A DNA stretch of 33,377 nucleotides from a bacterium (GTDB taxonomy: Bacteria > Myxococcota_A > UBA9160 > SZUA-336). How positions within the stretch are numbered: the first letter of the stretch is position 1; each line of letters starts with the position of its first letter. Below are positions 14,903-23,513 of the stretch, piece by piece. The position numbers and the translations under genes are program-made. The stretch covers positions 1 to 33,377 of the forward strand of contig JAAELY010000518.1 in assembly GCA_024226335.1 (NCBI GenBank). The letters are read 5' to 3'. The notes under the pieces were generated by a model. That model did no database searches. It was not told where the DNA came from and saw nothing but the letters and a program-made list of their open reading frames with translations.

Positions 14903-16584
14903 GCCATTCCGTCGCTGCAAGTGTCGTTCTGGTCCTGCTCGGTCTGGGGATCTACTGGCAGGTCGGCGGGCATGAGTTCGTGCGCTTCGACGATCCGACC
15001 TACATCAGCGAAAACGCCGCTGTTCAAGAAGGCCTGACCTGGGCGGGAATTCGCAAGGCGTTTGTCGGTGTTCACGGGGACAACTGGATGCCGATCACGG
15101 CCCTGTCTCATATGCTCGACGGGACACTATTCGGCATCGATCCCGGACCCCATCAGCAGGTCAACGCCTTGCTCCACATCCTGGCTGGGTTGCTCTTGTT
15201 CTTCACACTCCGCAACATGACGGGGAGCCCCGGAGCCAGTCTCTTTGTCGCGGCTTTGTTCGTCGCTCATCCCCTGCACGTCGAGTCCGTGGCCTGGGCT
15301 TCGGAGCGCAAGGACGTTCTTTCGGCTCTGTTCTGGATCTTGACCTTGCTCGCCTACGTCCACTATTCGCGGGCACCGAGCATCCTGCGCTACACGGGGG
15401 TGTTCATTGCTTTCGCTCTGGGGCTGATGAGCAAGCCGATGGGCGTCACCCTGCCCTTCGTTCTGCTTCTGTTGGACCGCTGGCCTTTGCGGCGCTGGAC
15501 CACCGGCTGGCCAGAGTCGCGCCTGCTACTCGAAAAACTCATCTTGTTGCCACTGGTCGCGGGATGCGCCTACATCACGCTTCGCGTGCAATCCGAGAGC
15601 GGGGCGATGCACATCGGCCACCTGCTCCCACTCTCGGAAAGATTGTTGAACGCGTCGATTGCCTACCTCGCGTATCTGGGGAAGAGCGTCTGGCCCACCT
15701 CGCTCTCTGTCTTCTACCCCCACCAGGCGCTCCTGGCCCCTGAGGAATCGAGGCTGGTTTCGTCTCTGCTCGCCAGCTTCGTTCTGGCTGCGACGAGCGC
15801 CCTGGTCTGGAGGGTGCGCGAAACCCGACCTCATCTTCTCGTGGGTTGGCTCTGGTTCCTGGGAACCCTGGTTCCGGTGATCGGGTTGATCCAGGTCGGC
15901 GAACAGTCCATGGCCGACCGCTACAGCTACCTGCCCGGTGTGGGCCTGTATGTGATGCTCGCCTGGAGCGCGCCGGTGCTTCGACCGGCCTGGGTCGTGC
16001 CCGGCATCGCGAGTCTGTGGATCGCAGCGCTTGCGCTGGTTTCGTTCGCGCAGGTGGGCACCTGGCGCACCAGCGAAACGCTGTTCGCAAACGCCGTGCG
16101 CGCCGACGAGCAGAACTACTTGGCGCATAACAATCTGGGTAATCTCGACTTTCGAAAGGGCCGGGTCTCCGAAGCCATCCTGCACTACGAACGCGCCGTC
16201 GCCAGCTGGCCGGACTACGAACTGGGCCACTTCAATCTGGCGAATGCGCTGCTCGAAAGCGCTGAGCGCGCGCGAGCCGAACACCACTTGAAGCGCGTCC
16301 TCGAACTGAATTCCGACCATCTGTCGGCCCGTATCAGTCTGGCAATCCTGGCGGCGGAAGCCGGGGACTATCCCCGTGCAGAGGAAGCATTGCGCGAGGC
16401 AGCGCAGGCTTTCCCGGAGAGCTTCGAAGCGCACTTCAACCTGGCCGGGGTGTACCTGGCGCTGGAGAAACCCGGAGCTGCCGCACAGAGCCTCGAGCGT
16501 GCCCTGGAGATCCAGCCCGGCGATGCTCAGGCGCGAAAAGTCCTTGAGCAGGCGCGAGCCGCGGCCCAGGCGAGAGACCGATAG
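14899..16584 (+). CDS. TMTC/PMT-like membrane protein with C-terminal TPR repeats
   Basis: A 561-residue protein. About ten hydrophobic segments fill the first 390 residues. The conserved features of the TMTC/GT-C mannosyltransferase-like group are visible: an early acidic loop (FVRFDDPTYI, near residue 30), HPLHVESVAWASERKDVLSA near 130-150, and MSKPMGVTLPF. From about 405 to 555 there are tandem tetratricopeptide repeats (NNLGNLDFRKGRVSEAILHY and similar), probably for protein contacts. The homologous eukaryotic proteins O-mannosylate secretory proteins; the bacterial substrate is unknown. It starts with GTG inside the stop of the preceding gene, so the two are translationally coupled. A hairpin follows the stop. 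Confidence 0.82.
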   Translation: MSHSVAASVVLVLLGLGIYWQVGGHEFVRFDDPTYISENAAVQEGLTWAGIRKAFVGVHGDNWMPITALSHMLDGTLFGIDPGPHQQVNALLHILAGLLLFFTLRNMTGSPGASLFVAALFVAHPLHVESVAWASERKDVLSALFWILTLLAYVHYSRAPSILRYTGVFIAFALGLMSKPMGVTLPFVLLLLDRWPLRRWTTGWPESRLLLEKLILLPLVAGCAYITLRVQSESGAMHIGHLLPLSERLLNASIAYLAYLGKSVWPTSLSVFYPHQALLAPEESRLVSSLLASFVLAATSALVWRVRETRPHLLVGWLWFLGTLVPVIGLIQVGEQSMADRYSYLPGVGLYVMLAWSAPVLRPAWVVPGIASLWIAALALVSFAQVGTWRTSETLFANAVRADEQNYLAHNNLGNLDFRKGRVSEAILHYERAVASWPDYELGHFNLANALLESAERARAEHHLKRVLELNSDHLSARISLAILAAEAGDYPRAEEALREAAQAFPESFEAHFNLAGVYLALEKPGAAAQSLERALEIQPGDAQARKVLEQARAAAQARDR

Positions 16585-16595
16585 AGGAATTGCCA

Positions 16596-16618
16596 GCCTT
16601 CAAGTACTACTTGAAGGC
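16596..16618. terminator. Bidirectional hairpin between convergent genes
   Basis: GCCTTCAAGTA and TACTTGAAGGC form a perfect 11-bp inverted repeat around a single C; in RNA this gives about 9 bp with a 5-nt loop. It fills the 38-bp gap between two converging stop codons (16584 and 16623). There is no T run on either side, but position and symmetry fit a shared terminator. Confidence 0.65.
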
Positions 16619-16622
16619 AAGG

Positions 16623-17876
16623 TCAGGCGTCTCGCAATGCCGCCGACACATCCATGTGCCGGATGCGCAGCGCTGGTATGAGCGCGGCGATCAGGGCGAC
16701 CGCCACCAGCGCAGTCAGGGTTACCGCGATCACGCCAGGCGAGATGATCGGAGTGGGAAACATGCCAGGTGGCGCGAAGTTCTTGAGTGCGGCGCAGCCG
16801 GCGAGGCCCGTGGCCGCCCCGGACAGTGCAGCTGAACCGGCGACGATCAGGGCTTCGAGTGCCGTCTGGATCATCAGGGTTCCGTTGCGTGCGCCGAGAG
16901 CCTTGGCCACTCCGATCTCCACCGCGCGTTCAGCCAGCATGGCCAGGTGAAAGTTCGCGATGCCGACGCCACCGACCATCAGCGTGACCGTGCCGGCCAC
17001 CCCGATGAAGACGGTGAACGCGATCACCAGAAGATCGCCCAGACCCAGCAACTGCGTCGTGTCGAAGGCGCGGATTGCATCGGTGTCGTCAGGATGGAAG
17101 CCGTTTTGCCGCGCAAGACTCGCCACCACCGCGCGCAGCACCTCATCCGAGGCAGCCCCGGGTCGCGGATAGATCGTCATCCAGGGAATCTCTTCTTTGG
17201 GGTGCCCGAGCCGCGACTCAGCCGTCGTTATAGGAACCACCAGCAGTCGATTGTCGGGTCGATTGGTATTGAATTTCTGCTGTCCGCTCTTCTCATCCAT
17301 CACTCCGATCAACTCGAAAGAGACTCCCTCGACGCGAATCCTCTCACCCACCGCGCGAAGCGGATCGTCGAATAGATCTCGAGCGGCTTCCCAGCCCAGC
17401 ACGGCCACCGCGCGTTCTCGTGCAACATCGGTGGCGTCCAGAAAACGTCCTGCTGCCATGTAGAACGAACGGTACTTCGCAAACCGCTCATCGGTTCCGT
17501 TCAGGTCGAGCCTGCGCAAGCGACCCGACGCTTCGACCAGAACGCGTTCGGAAGCTCGATGCTCGGCGAGGATCGCGGAGACCAGGGTTTCGTTCTCGCG
17601 CTCTGCGCTCTCGACTTCTTCGCGCGAGACACGCACCCGCACACCGGGGCGAACCCCAGGAAATCCGGAAGACGTCACTCCGGGAATCACGAACAGGCTA
17701 GGCTGACCGTAACGGCTCAGCTGGCGATCCATGAAGACACCGAAGCCCGCGCCCCAGGCCAGCATCAATACGATGGCGGCGCTGCCCCAGAACACCCCCA
17801 TGCCGGAAGCGGCCACGCGCGCGCGATGATCGCCGATTGATTCCATGGCCAGGCGCAGTCGCTCGGAGAACTCCAT
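16623..17876 (-). CDS. ABC transporter permease, MacB/FtsX type (second permease)
   Basis: About 417 residues. One N-terminal membrane helix (SGMGVFWGSAAIVLMLAWGAG) is followed by a large periplasmic MacB-type domain (about 45-275) and three C-terminal helices of the FtsX domain (LVIAFTVFIGVAGTVTLMVG; LIVAGSAALSGAATGLAG; VIAVTLTALVAVALIAALIP). This is the topology of MacB/LolC-like permeases that move lipids, peptides or lipoproteins towards the outer membrane by a mechanotransmission cycle. It lies 13 bp after the other permease and is the last gene of the exporter operon. ATG 17876 with GGAG upstream is used; GTG 17879 is in frame. Confidence 0.88.
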   Translation of the reverse strand: MEFSERLRLAMESIGDHRARVAASGMGVFWGSAAIVLMLAWGAGFGVFMDRQLSRYGQPSLFVIPGVTSSGFPGVRPGVRVRVSREEVESAERENETLVSAILAEHRASERVLVEASGRLRRLDLNGTDERFAKYRSFYMAAGRFLDATDVARERAVAVLGWEAARDLFDDPLRAVGERIRVEGVSFELIGVMDEKSGQQKFNTNRPDNRLLVVPITTAESRLGHPKEEIPWMTIYPRPGAASDEVLRAVVASLARQNGFHPDDTDAIRAFDTTQLLGLGDLLVIAFTVFIGVAGTVTLMVGGVGIANFHLAMLAERAVEIGVAKALGARNGTLMIQTALEALIVAGSAALSGAATGLAGCAALKNFAPPGMFPTPIISPGVIAVTLTALVAVALIAALIPALRIRHMDVSAALRDA

Positions 17877-17889
17877 CACACAGTCTCCA

Positions 17890-19152
17890 TCATGTAACCC
17901 GCAGGGCGGCTGCGGGATCGATGCGCGATGCCATGCGCGCGGGAAGGATTCCCGAAACGGCGCCGACCAGAAGTAGGACGAAACAAGTGGTCGCGATCAC
18001 GCTCGGCAGGATGCGTGGCGTGGGAATCAGTTCGGGTAAGGGGACAAAGGAAAAGAGCCAGACGATGCCGGTGGCCAGCAGGATTCCCAACAATCCGCCC
18101 GCGCCCACCACACACAACGTCTCGACCAGGAGCTGCAGGCTGATGTCGCTGCGACGCGCGCCGCAGGCCCGCCGCATGGCGAACTCCATACGCCGCTGAT
18201 TGACGATTGCCACCATCAGGTTCGCCACGCCCACACCCGCCATCGCCAGCATTACCGTACCGACGAAACCGAGCAGCAACTCCAGCCCCGAGCCTATGCG
18301 CTTGAGCGGCTCGGAGTATTCGCGCACCTCGGTGTACGCGATCGCTTGTTTGTCGTCCGGGTCGAGGTGATGCTGGGGGTAGATCGCCGCCTCGAACTCC
18401 TCTCGCAACAGGGCGGTTTCATCGACACGGTGCGGCTCGAGCAGGAAACTGCCCACCGCATTGCCCAATCCGAAGATCCTCTGTCCCTGGCTCAAAGGGA
18501 TGAAGACCATGTCGTCGTGCAGAGCCTGGTTGACCATCAACTGGGCTCCCACGCGCTTGAGAACGCCAATCACCCGCAGCGGCGTTCCCTCGACCTGAAT
18601 CGTCTGACCGATTGGATCGACGTCGGGCAAGAAGATCTCGGGCAGGTTCGCACCCAGGACCGCGACGGGTCGTCCCATCCGCTCGTCCTCATCGTCGATG
18701 AAGCGGCCGCGCGCCAACTCGTGTACGCGAATCCATTTGAGATCAGGCGTATTCGCGCTGACCACCGTGTTGCGGGTGCGATCCGCGGTTCGCACGGTCA
18801 CGGCTCCGGGTTCGTATACGGCCGCAATCCAGCGCGCGGAAGGCAGACTCGCCCGCAGCAGGCTCAGGTCATCCTCTTCGAAGACGATCTTGCGGCCCGG
18901 ACGCGCCCCTCCCATTTCTCTGCTGGTGTACTCGGGGTTTGCCTCCAGGAAGCGATCCCCCGTGCGCTTGAAACCGAGGTCCAGAAAGTTGTACAGACCG
19001 GCGCCGAACGAGAGCAGGAGCACGACCGCCGCCGCACCCCAGACGATCCCGAGCACGGTCAGCACCTGCTCGCGAAAGCGCGCGCGCAACTGCAGGATGC
19101 CCTCCTCGGCCAGCGGAAGACTCAAGCGGGCGATCCTGCGCAAGTCAGGCAA
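17890..19152 (-). CDS. ABC transporter permease, MacB/FtsX type (first permease)
   Basis: About 420 residues with the same four-helix MacB-like layout as its neighbour: an N-terminal helix (VLTVLGIVWGAAAVVLLLSF), a periplasmic domain, and three C-terminal helices ending before PARMASRIDPAAALR, a typical permease tail. The open frame runs to 19710, but that part is a shadow of the ATPase gene. TTG 19152 is chosen because GGAGG sits 6 bp upstream, and it overlaps the ATPase stop by 8 bp. The two permeases share topology and tail motif but are clearly diverged, so a heterodimeric channel is likely (inference). Confidence 0.88.
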   Translation of the reverse strand: MPDLRRIARLSLPLAEEGILQLRARFREQVLTVLGIVWGAAAVVLLLSFGAGLYNFLDLGFKRTGDRFLEANPEYTSREMGGARPGRKIVFEEDDLSLLRASLPSARWIAAVYEPGAVTVRTADRTRNTVVSANTPDLKWIRVHELARGRFIDDEDERMGRPVAVLGANLPEIFLPDVDPIGQTIQVEGTPLRVIGVLKRVGAQLMVNQALHDDMVFIPLSQGQRIFGLGNAVGSFLLEPHRVDETALLREEFEAAIYPQHHLDPDDKQAIAYTEVREYSEPLKRIGSGLELLLGFVGTVMLAMAGVGVANLMVAIVNQRRMEFAMRRACGARRSDISLQLLVETLCVVGAGGLLGILLATGIVWLFSFVPLPELIPTPRILPSVIATTCFVLLLVGAVSGILPARMASRIDPAAALRVT

Positions 19153-19831
19153 CGGCCGCCTCCGCCTGCAGGCATCCGTCGCTGATTCGCACGACGCGCT
19201 GGGCGACCTCTGCGACCTCCTCGCTGTGTGTGACCGCCACGATCGTGCGACCCTCGCGATGCAGTTCGCGGAACACGTCCAGGATCTCGCGACCGGTCTT
19301 CTGATCGAGGTTTCCAGTGGGTTCGTCCGCAAGCAGCAGGCGCGGTTCATTGACCAGCGCTCGCGCGATCGCCACACGCTGGCGCTCACCGCCCGACATC
19401 TGCGCGGGACGGTGGTCCAGTCGATGCGCCAGCCCCAGGCGTTCCAGCACCCGACGGGCTCGTTCTTCACGCACATTCCGCTTGACGCCGGCATACAGCA
19501 GCGAGAGCGCGGCATTGCGCTGCGCCGACATTCGCGGCATGAGATTGAAGGTCTGGAACACGAAACCAATGCGCTGCGCGCGTAGATCGGCCAATCCGTT
19601 GTCGTCCAGGTCCTGGATCTCGTCGTCTTCGAAACGGTAGACACCGCTACTCGGCCGCGAGATCGCTCCCAGTATCTCCAGCAACGTGGTCTTTCCCGAG
19701 CCCGACGCACCCATGATTGCGATGAATTCGCCCTCGTGGATCTGCATGTCGATTCCCTGCAGGACCTCGACTTCGTGATCGCCCATGAGGAAGCGCTTGC
19801 GCACCCGTTCCAGTTCGATCAGCACACTCAT
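19145..19831 (-). CDS. ABC transporter ATP-binding protein (MacB/LolD type)
   Basis: A 228-residue nucleotide-binding subunit. Walker A GASGSGKTT is at 41-49, a Q-loop lies in GFVFQTFNLMPRMSA, the signature is MSGGERQRVA, Walker B is LLLADEPTGNLD, and the H-loop is VTHSEE. The sequence type is that of LolD/MacB ATPases, which power four-helix FtsX-type permeases. Its ATG overlaps the adaptor stop (ATGA at 19828-19831), and its stop overlaps the first permease start, so the stoichiometry is probably set by coupled translation. Confidence 0.95.
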   Translation of the reverse strand: MSVLIELERVRKRFLMGDHEVEVLQGIDMQIHEGEFIAIMGASGSGKTTLLEILGAISRPSSGVYRFEDDEIQDLDDNGLADLRAQRIGFVFQTFNLMPRMSAQRNAALSLLYAGVKRNVREERARRVLERLGLAHRLDHRPAQMSGGERQRVAIARALVNEPRLLLADEPTGNLDQKTGREILDVFRELHREGRTIVAVTHSEEVAEVAQRVVRISDGCLQAEAAVA

Positions 19832-21018
19832 CCGCGAACTCCATCGGCACGCAAGAGAATCACATCGCCCGTAGACAGTCCCTCAGCCACCACGCTGTGA
19901 AAACCGTCGCTGCTTCCCAGGCGAACCGGCGTCAGGCGGAAGGCGGGCCCCCCTCCCACATCGGGCGTCCGTACATGCGCGCTGCCACTGCGCCGAACGA
20001 CGGCCGTGTTCGGGACGATCAAGACGTCGTGGTATTCGCGAACGGTCACACGGGCATCACACGACATGCCCACACGCAAGCGCTCGTCCGCTTCTACCTC
20101 GATCTCGACTTCGAAGTTGGACACATTGCCCTCGACGGTTCCAGAGGAAGAGATCTTGCGCACGTGCCCACGGAATTCTTCATCCGGAAACGCATCGATG
20201 CGGATGGATGTCTCGAATCCGACCCGCACTCGGGCGATGTCGTTTTCGTCTACATCGGCCACGAGTCGCAGACGCGTATCGTCCGCGATCACAGCGACCA
20301 CCGTCCCGCCGGAATTCGTCACGTCGGCAACCGCGCGACCGATTTCGCCGTCGCGCCGGATGATCACGCCGTCGACGGCGGCCCGAACCACGATGTTGGC
20401 CTGGTCGCGTTCTGCCTGGCGCAGGAGTTCGCGCGCCTGAGCAACGGCGGCGCGGCGCGCCAGCGATTCGGCCCGCGCATCCCCCACAGCGATTTCGGCG
20501 AGTCGCAGATCTTGTTCGGCCCGTTCCAGATCAAGCGCTGAAGCGACCTGGTTCTGATGAAGCTCCGCCTTGCGGCTATGTTCCCGTCTCGCCCGGTCGC
20601 GCAGCACTTCGGCCCGACCGATCAGGTCATAGCTGGCATTGGCCTGGCGCAATTGCAATTCGGCACGCCGTTCGGCGACCCGCGCGTCGAGTCGTTCACT
20701 GTCGAGTTCGAACAAGGGCTGGCCCTTGAGCACTCGATCGCCCTCTTCCACGTGAACGGTGGCGATGATCCCGGACACTTCGGAAATGACAGGAACCCGA
20801 ACCAGAGGTTCGATTGCGCCCGAAGCGACGATCGTCTCTACAAGACTGCCCCGTTCGACGGAATAGGCGCGGAACTCCGCATCGGGATCCTCATCGCCGG
20901 ACGCAATATCTGCGGTCAAACCGCGGAAGACTCCGATCACACCGATCAGGGTCCCGACCAGAATCCCCGCGATCCAACCCAACTGCTTCAGGCGTCCGGT
21001 GCTCGTTGCTTCGTTCAT
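19828..21018 (-). CDS. Periplasmic adaptor (membrane fusion protein, MacA/HlyD family)
   Basis: A 396-residue protein with an N-terminal membrane anchor (about 14-32), a split lipoyl domain (EVSGIIATVHVEEGDRVLKG), a long alpha-helical hairpin with heptad-like charge (about 110-215), then beta-barrel and membrane-proximal domains (VGMSCDARVTV, VLIVPNTAVVRR). Such adaptors bridge an inner-membrane ABC transporter to an outer-membrane channel. It leads the four-gene exporter operon. No TolC-like gene lies in the window, so a distant outer-membrane partner is expected. GAGGGG precedes ATG 21018. Confidence 0.92.
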   Translation of the reverse strand: MNEATSTGRLKQLGWIAGILVGTLIGVIGVFRGLTADIASGDEDPDAEFRAYSVERGSLVETIVASGAIEPLVRVPVISEVSGIIATVHVEEGDRVLKGQPLFELDSERLDARVAERRAELQLRQANASYDLIGRAEVLRDRARREHSRKAELHQNQVASALDLERAEQDLRLAEIAVGDARAESLARRAAVAQARELLRQAERDQANIVVRAAVDGVIIRRDGEIGRAVADVTNSGGTVVAVIADDTRLRLVADVDENDIARVRVGFETSIRIDAFPDEEFRGHVRKISSSGTVEGNVSNFEVEIEVEADERLRVGMSCDARVTVREYHDVLIVPNTAVVRRSGSAHVRTPDVGGGPAFRLTPVRLGSSDGFHSVVAEGLSTGDVILLRADGVRG

Positions 21019-21187
21019 GGCTCGTTCCCCTCATGGATTCTCCGTGAGGTGGAACTGCAATCCAGATGCCGACCGCGCGCGGCACAACGGGCTCAGTAGA
21101 CGCCTCAACTGCAGCAAGAAAGCTGCGCATGAAACGAGCGACATGCGAACTCGCCCACGAAGGGGGGGGCGAAGGTATGATGGCGGC

Positions 21188-21961
21188 ATGCCCATAGTCA
21201 CATCTCACGGCGTCGAGCTGTACTACGAGACCTTCGGCGAGGGCCCCGCCATCGTGTTCGCGCACGGCGCCGGCGGCAACACCCTGAGCTGGTGGCAACA
21301 GGTGCCGCATTTCGCCCGCCAGCAGCGCGTGATCAGCTTCGACCACCGGGGCTTCGGACGCTCCCCATGCCCGGGTGCGGACTTTCTACCCGAGTATTTC
21401 GCGGACGATCTATGCGCGATCCTGGACGCCGAGTCGATCGAACGCGCCGCCCTGGTCTGTCAGTCGATGGGTGGCTGGACGGGCTTGCAGACGGCCGTGC
21501 GACACCCCGAAAGAGTTCGCTGTCTGCTGCTCGGCGGAACGCCCGCGGGTGTATTCACGGAAACCGTCGGAGCCTGCTTCGCCCAGCTCGGGGCGCGATT
21601 CCAAAGCGAGGGGGTCGTAGCCAACGCGGCGGTCGCACCGGAATTCGCGCTTCGCGAACCGCTGCGCACCCACCTGTACGATCAGATCTCGGCTCTCAAC
21701 CCGGACCTGCCACCGGAAGGGATGATTCGCCTTCCGGCTTCACAGATCGGCAAGGACGATCTCGAGGGCTACTCGGTGCCGACGCTGATGTTGTCCGGGC
21801 ACGAAGATCAGCTCTTTTCTCCGGAAGCGCTGCGTGAGGTTTCCCAGATCATCCCGGGTGCGGAACTACTCGAGTTCCCGGGGGTCGGCCATTCGCTGTA
21901 CTTCGAAGATCCCGAGAACTTCAATCGCGTGCTCGACGAGTTCCTGTCCCGGAATCCCTGA
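21188..21961 (+). CDS. Alpha/beta hydrolase
   Basis: A 257-residue single-domain alpha/beta-fold hydrolase. An oxyanion-hole motif HGAGG is at 26-30, and FDHRGFGRS at 51-59. The nucleophile elbow is C91-Q-S93-M-G95, where the first Gly of GxSxG is replaced by Cys. D207 (SGHEDQLF) and H235 (GVGHSLYF) complete the triad. The cap is small, as in esterase/haloperoxidase-like members; the substrate is unknown. ATG 21188 starts the natural N-terminus (MPIVTSHGVELYY); the longer frame to 20999 overlaps the divergent adaptor gene. A run of eight G lies about 20 bp upstream of the start. Confidence 0.85.
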   Translation: MPIVTSHGVELYYETFGEGPAIVFAHGAGGNTLSWWQQVPHFARQQRVISFDHRGFGRSPCPGADFLPEYFADDLCAILDAESIERAALVCQSMGGWTGLQTAVRHPERVRCLLLGGTPAGVFTETVGACFAQLGARFQSEGVVANAAVAPEFALREPLRTHLYDQISALNPDLPPEGMIRLPASQIGKDDLEGYSVPTLMLSGHEDQLFSPEALREVSQIIPGAELLEFPGVGHSLYFEDPENFNRVLDEFLSRNP

Positions 21962-22038
21962 GCCCGGATCCCCGAAGCGGCTCCGTCGCGCTCCCGGGTT
22001 CAAAATCGAAGTTCAGACCCCGGTGCGTTGGAAAAGTC

Positions 22039-23127
22039 GTGGCGAAAACTAGCACGGGTGGCGAAACTCACAGCGTGAAGCGGGCCCCGAATCCACAAGC
22101 CATCGACCTCGGCTCCGGTGTCGTTTTCGATCCACCGTTCGTTCTCGCTCCAATGGACGGCGTGACACACCGGGTTTTTCGGGAGGTCATCCTGGACCAC
22201 GGAGGCGTCGGTGCCGCCTGGACCGGATTCATTCGCGTCAGCCAGCAGCCCGTCAAGCCCGCGGCGATCCGCCGCGAACTGGGTTCCGCTCATCGCGATG
22301 TTCCGATCGGCGTACAGCTCATGGGTGTGGACCCAGGAGCGACCGCACAAACTGCCGTGAACGCAGTGGAAGCGGGAGCGCCGATGATCGATCTGAACTT
22401 TGGCTGCCCCGCGCCGCGCGTATTCAAGAAACAGGCGGGAGCTGCGCTACTGGAATTTCCGGAACGCATCCACGCACTGGTCTCCGCAGTCGCCAAAGCT
22501 GTGGAGGTTCCGGTCACGGCGAAGATCCGACTCGGTGTGGGGGATGACTCGGCGCTGCACGAGATCGTTTCCGCGATTGAAGCTGCGGGTGCGAAGCTAT
22601 TGACCGTGCACGCGCGCACCCGAAACGACGCCTACAAACATCCCGCGCGCTGGGAGGCCCTGGCCTGCGTGCGCGAGTGGACCCGCCTGCCGCTGCTGGG
22701 AAACGGCGATGTCAATTCCGTGGCCGACGCCAGCCGAATGCTCGAGTCGGGAGTCGACGGCGTCATGATCGGTCGAGGAGCGATACGCGACCCCTGGCTG
22801 CTGCTGCGACTCGCCCGACACCATCGAGGAGCCGCTCCACCCACAACCGGTCCCGAGCAGATCCACGCCTTCCACCGGCGCTATCGAGACGGCCTGCTCG
22901 CGACGCTCCGAAACGAACACAGTGCGCTCGGTCAACTCAAACAGATCTACCGCCGGTTGGATGTGGGCCTATCGATCGACGCCGACGCGCGCACACGTCT
23001 GCTGCGCAGCCAGTCTCTCGCGGAACTCGACGAGCATCTGCGAGTCCTGAGCCAATCCCGCCCTCCCCGCTCCCCTCGACTCTCTCAACACCGGCCCGCA
23101 TTCGTCGGGTCGAATCCAACGAGCTAG
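22039..23127 (+). CDS. dus: tRNA-dihydrouridine synthase (Dus family)
   Basis: A 362-residue FMN-dependent enzyme that reduces specific uridines in the tRNA D loop using NADPH. The family signature APMDGVTHRVFR is at 37-48, and DLNFGCPAPRVFKKQAG holds the catalytic C123. TAKIRLG, TVHARTR, LLGNGDV and GVMIGRGAIRDPWL follow at the expected order of the TIM barrel. The C-terminal helical domain is present. The start is GTG 22039 with GGAAAAG just upstream; GTG 22075 is a shorter option. It is followed 13 bp later by yciH. Which Dus subfamily it belongs to cannot be decided by eye. Confidence 0.93.
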   Translation: MAKTSTGGETHSVKRAPNPQAIDLGSGVVFDPPFVLAPMDGVTHRVFREVILDHGGVGAAWTGFIRVSQQPVKPAAIRRELGSAHRDVPIGVQLMGVDPGATAQTAVNAVEAGAPMIDLNFGCPAPRVFKKQAGAALLEFPERIHALVSAVAKAVEVPVTAKIRLGVGDDSALHEIVSAIEAAGAKLLTVHARTRNDAYKHPARWEALACVREWTRLPLLGNGDVNSVADASRMLESGVDGVMIGRGAIRDPWLLLRLARHHRGAAPPTTGPEQIHAFHRRYRDGLLATLRNEHSALGQLKQIYRRLDVGLSIDADARTRLLRSQSLAELDEHLRVLSQSRPPRSPRLSQHRPAFVGSNPTS

Positions 23128-23140
23128 GGATTCGCATAGC

Positions 23141-23506
23141 ATGGCGATGAAGCGAAGAGGCGCGGGCGATCTCGTGTACAGCACGGGAAAGGGGCGCATG
23201 TGCCCCAACTGCCGGCGACCTGTAAAGAACTGCGCCTGCCGCAAGAGCCCACGCGTCCCGCAGGGGGACGGCATCGTGCGTGTGCGCCGGGAGGTCAAGG
23301 GTCGCGGGGGCAAGACCGTGACGACGATTTCCGGAGTCCCCTTGCCTGAAGACGCGCTCAAGGATCTCGCCGGGGAATTGAAACGCGCCTGTGGAAGTGG
23401 TGGGTCCTGTAAGTCGGGGGTGATCGAGATCCAGGGAGATCACCGCGCGACCTTGACCGAGCAACTCCAGACGCGCGGTTACAACGTCAAGCTGGCCGGG
23501 GGATAG
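23141..23506 (+). CDS. yciH: SUI1/YciH family translation factor-like protein
   Basis: A 121-residue protein. The SUI1 fold is recognised by DGIVRVRREVKGRGGKTVTTISG, LAGELKRACGSGG, SGVIEIQGDHR and the C-terminal YNVKLAGG, the same order as E. coli YciH and archaeal/eukaryotic (e)IF1. An N-terminal cysteine cluster (CPNC...CAC, residues 21-34) may form a zinc knuckle, which E. coli YciH lacks. Known homologues influence start-codon selection fidelity. ATG 23141 and 23147 are both possible. It lies in a plus-strand run with dus and the dehydrogenase (8-13 bp gaps), so co-transcription is likely. Confidence 0.92.
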   Translation: MAMKRRGAGDLVYSTGKGRMCPNCRRPVKNCACRKSPRVPQGDGIVRVRREVKGRGGKTVTTISGVPLPEDALKDLAGELKRACGSGGSCKSGVIEIQGDHRATLTEQLQTRGYNVKLAGG

Positions 23507-23513
23507 CGCCTCG

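Noticed and set aside
17890-19710. 606-residue open frame extending the first permease upstream over the ATPase gene
   Set aside because: The upstream third lies in another frame of the well-supported ATPase gene and has biased arginine/serine-rich text; TTG 19152 with GGAGG upstream is a better start.
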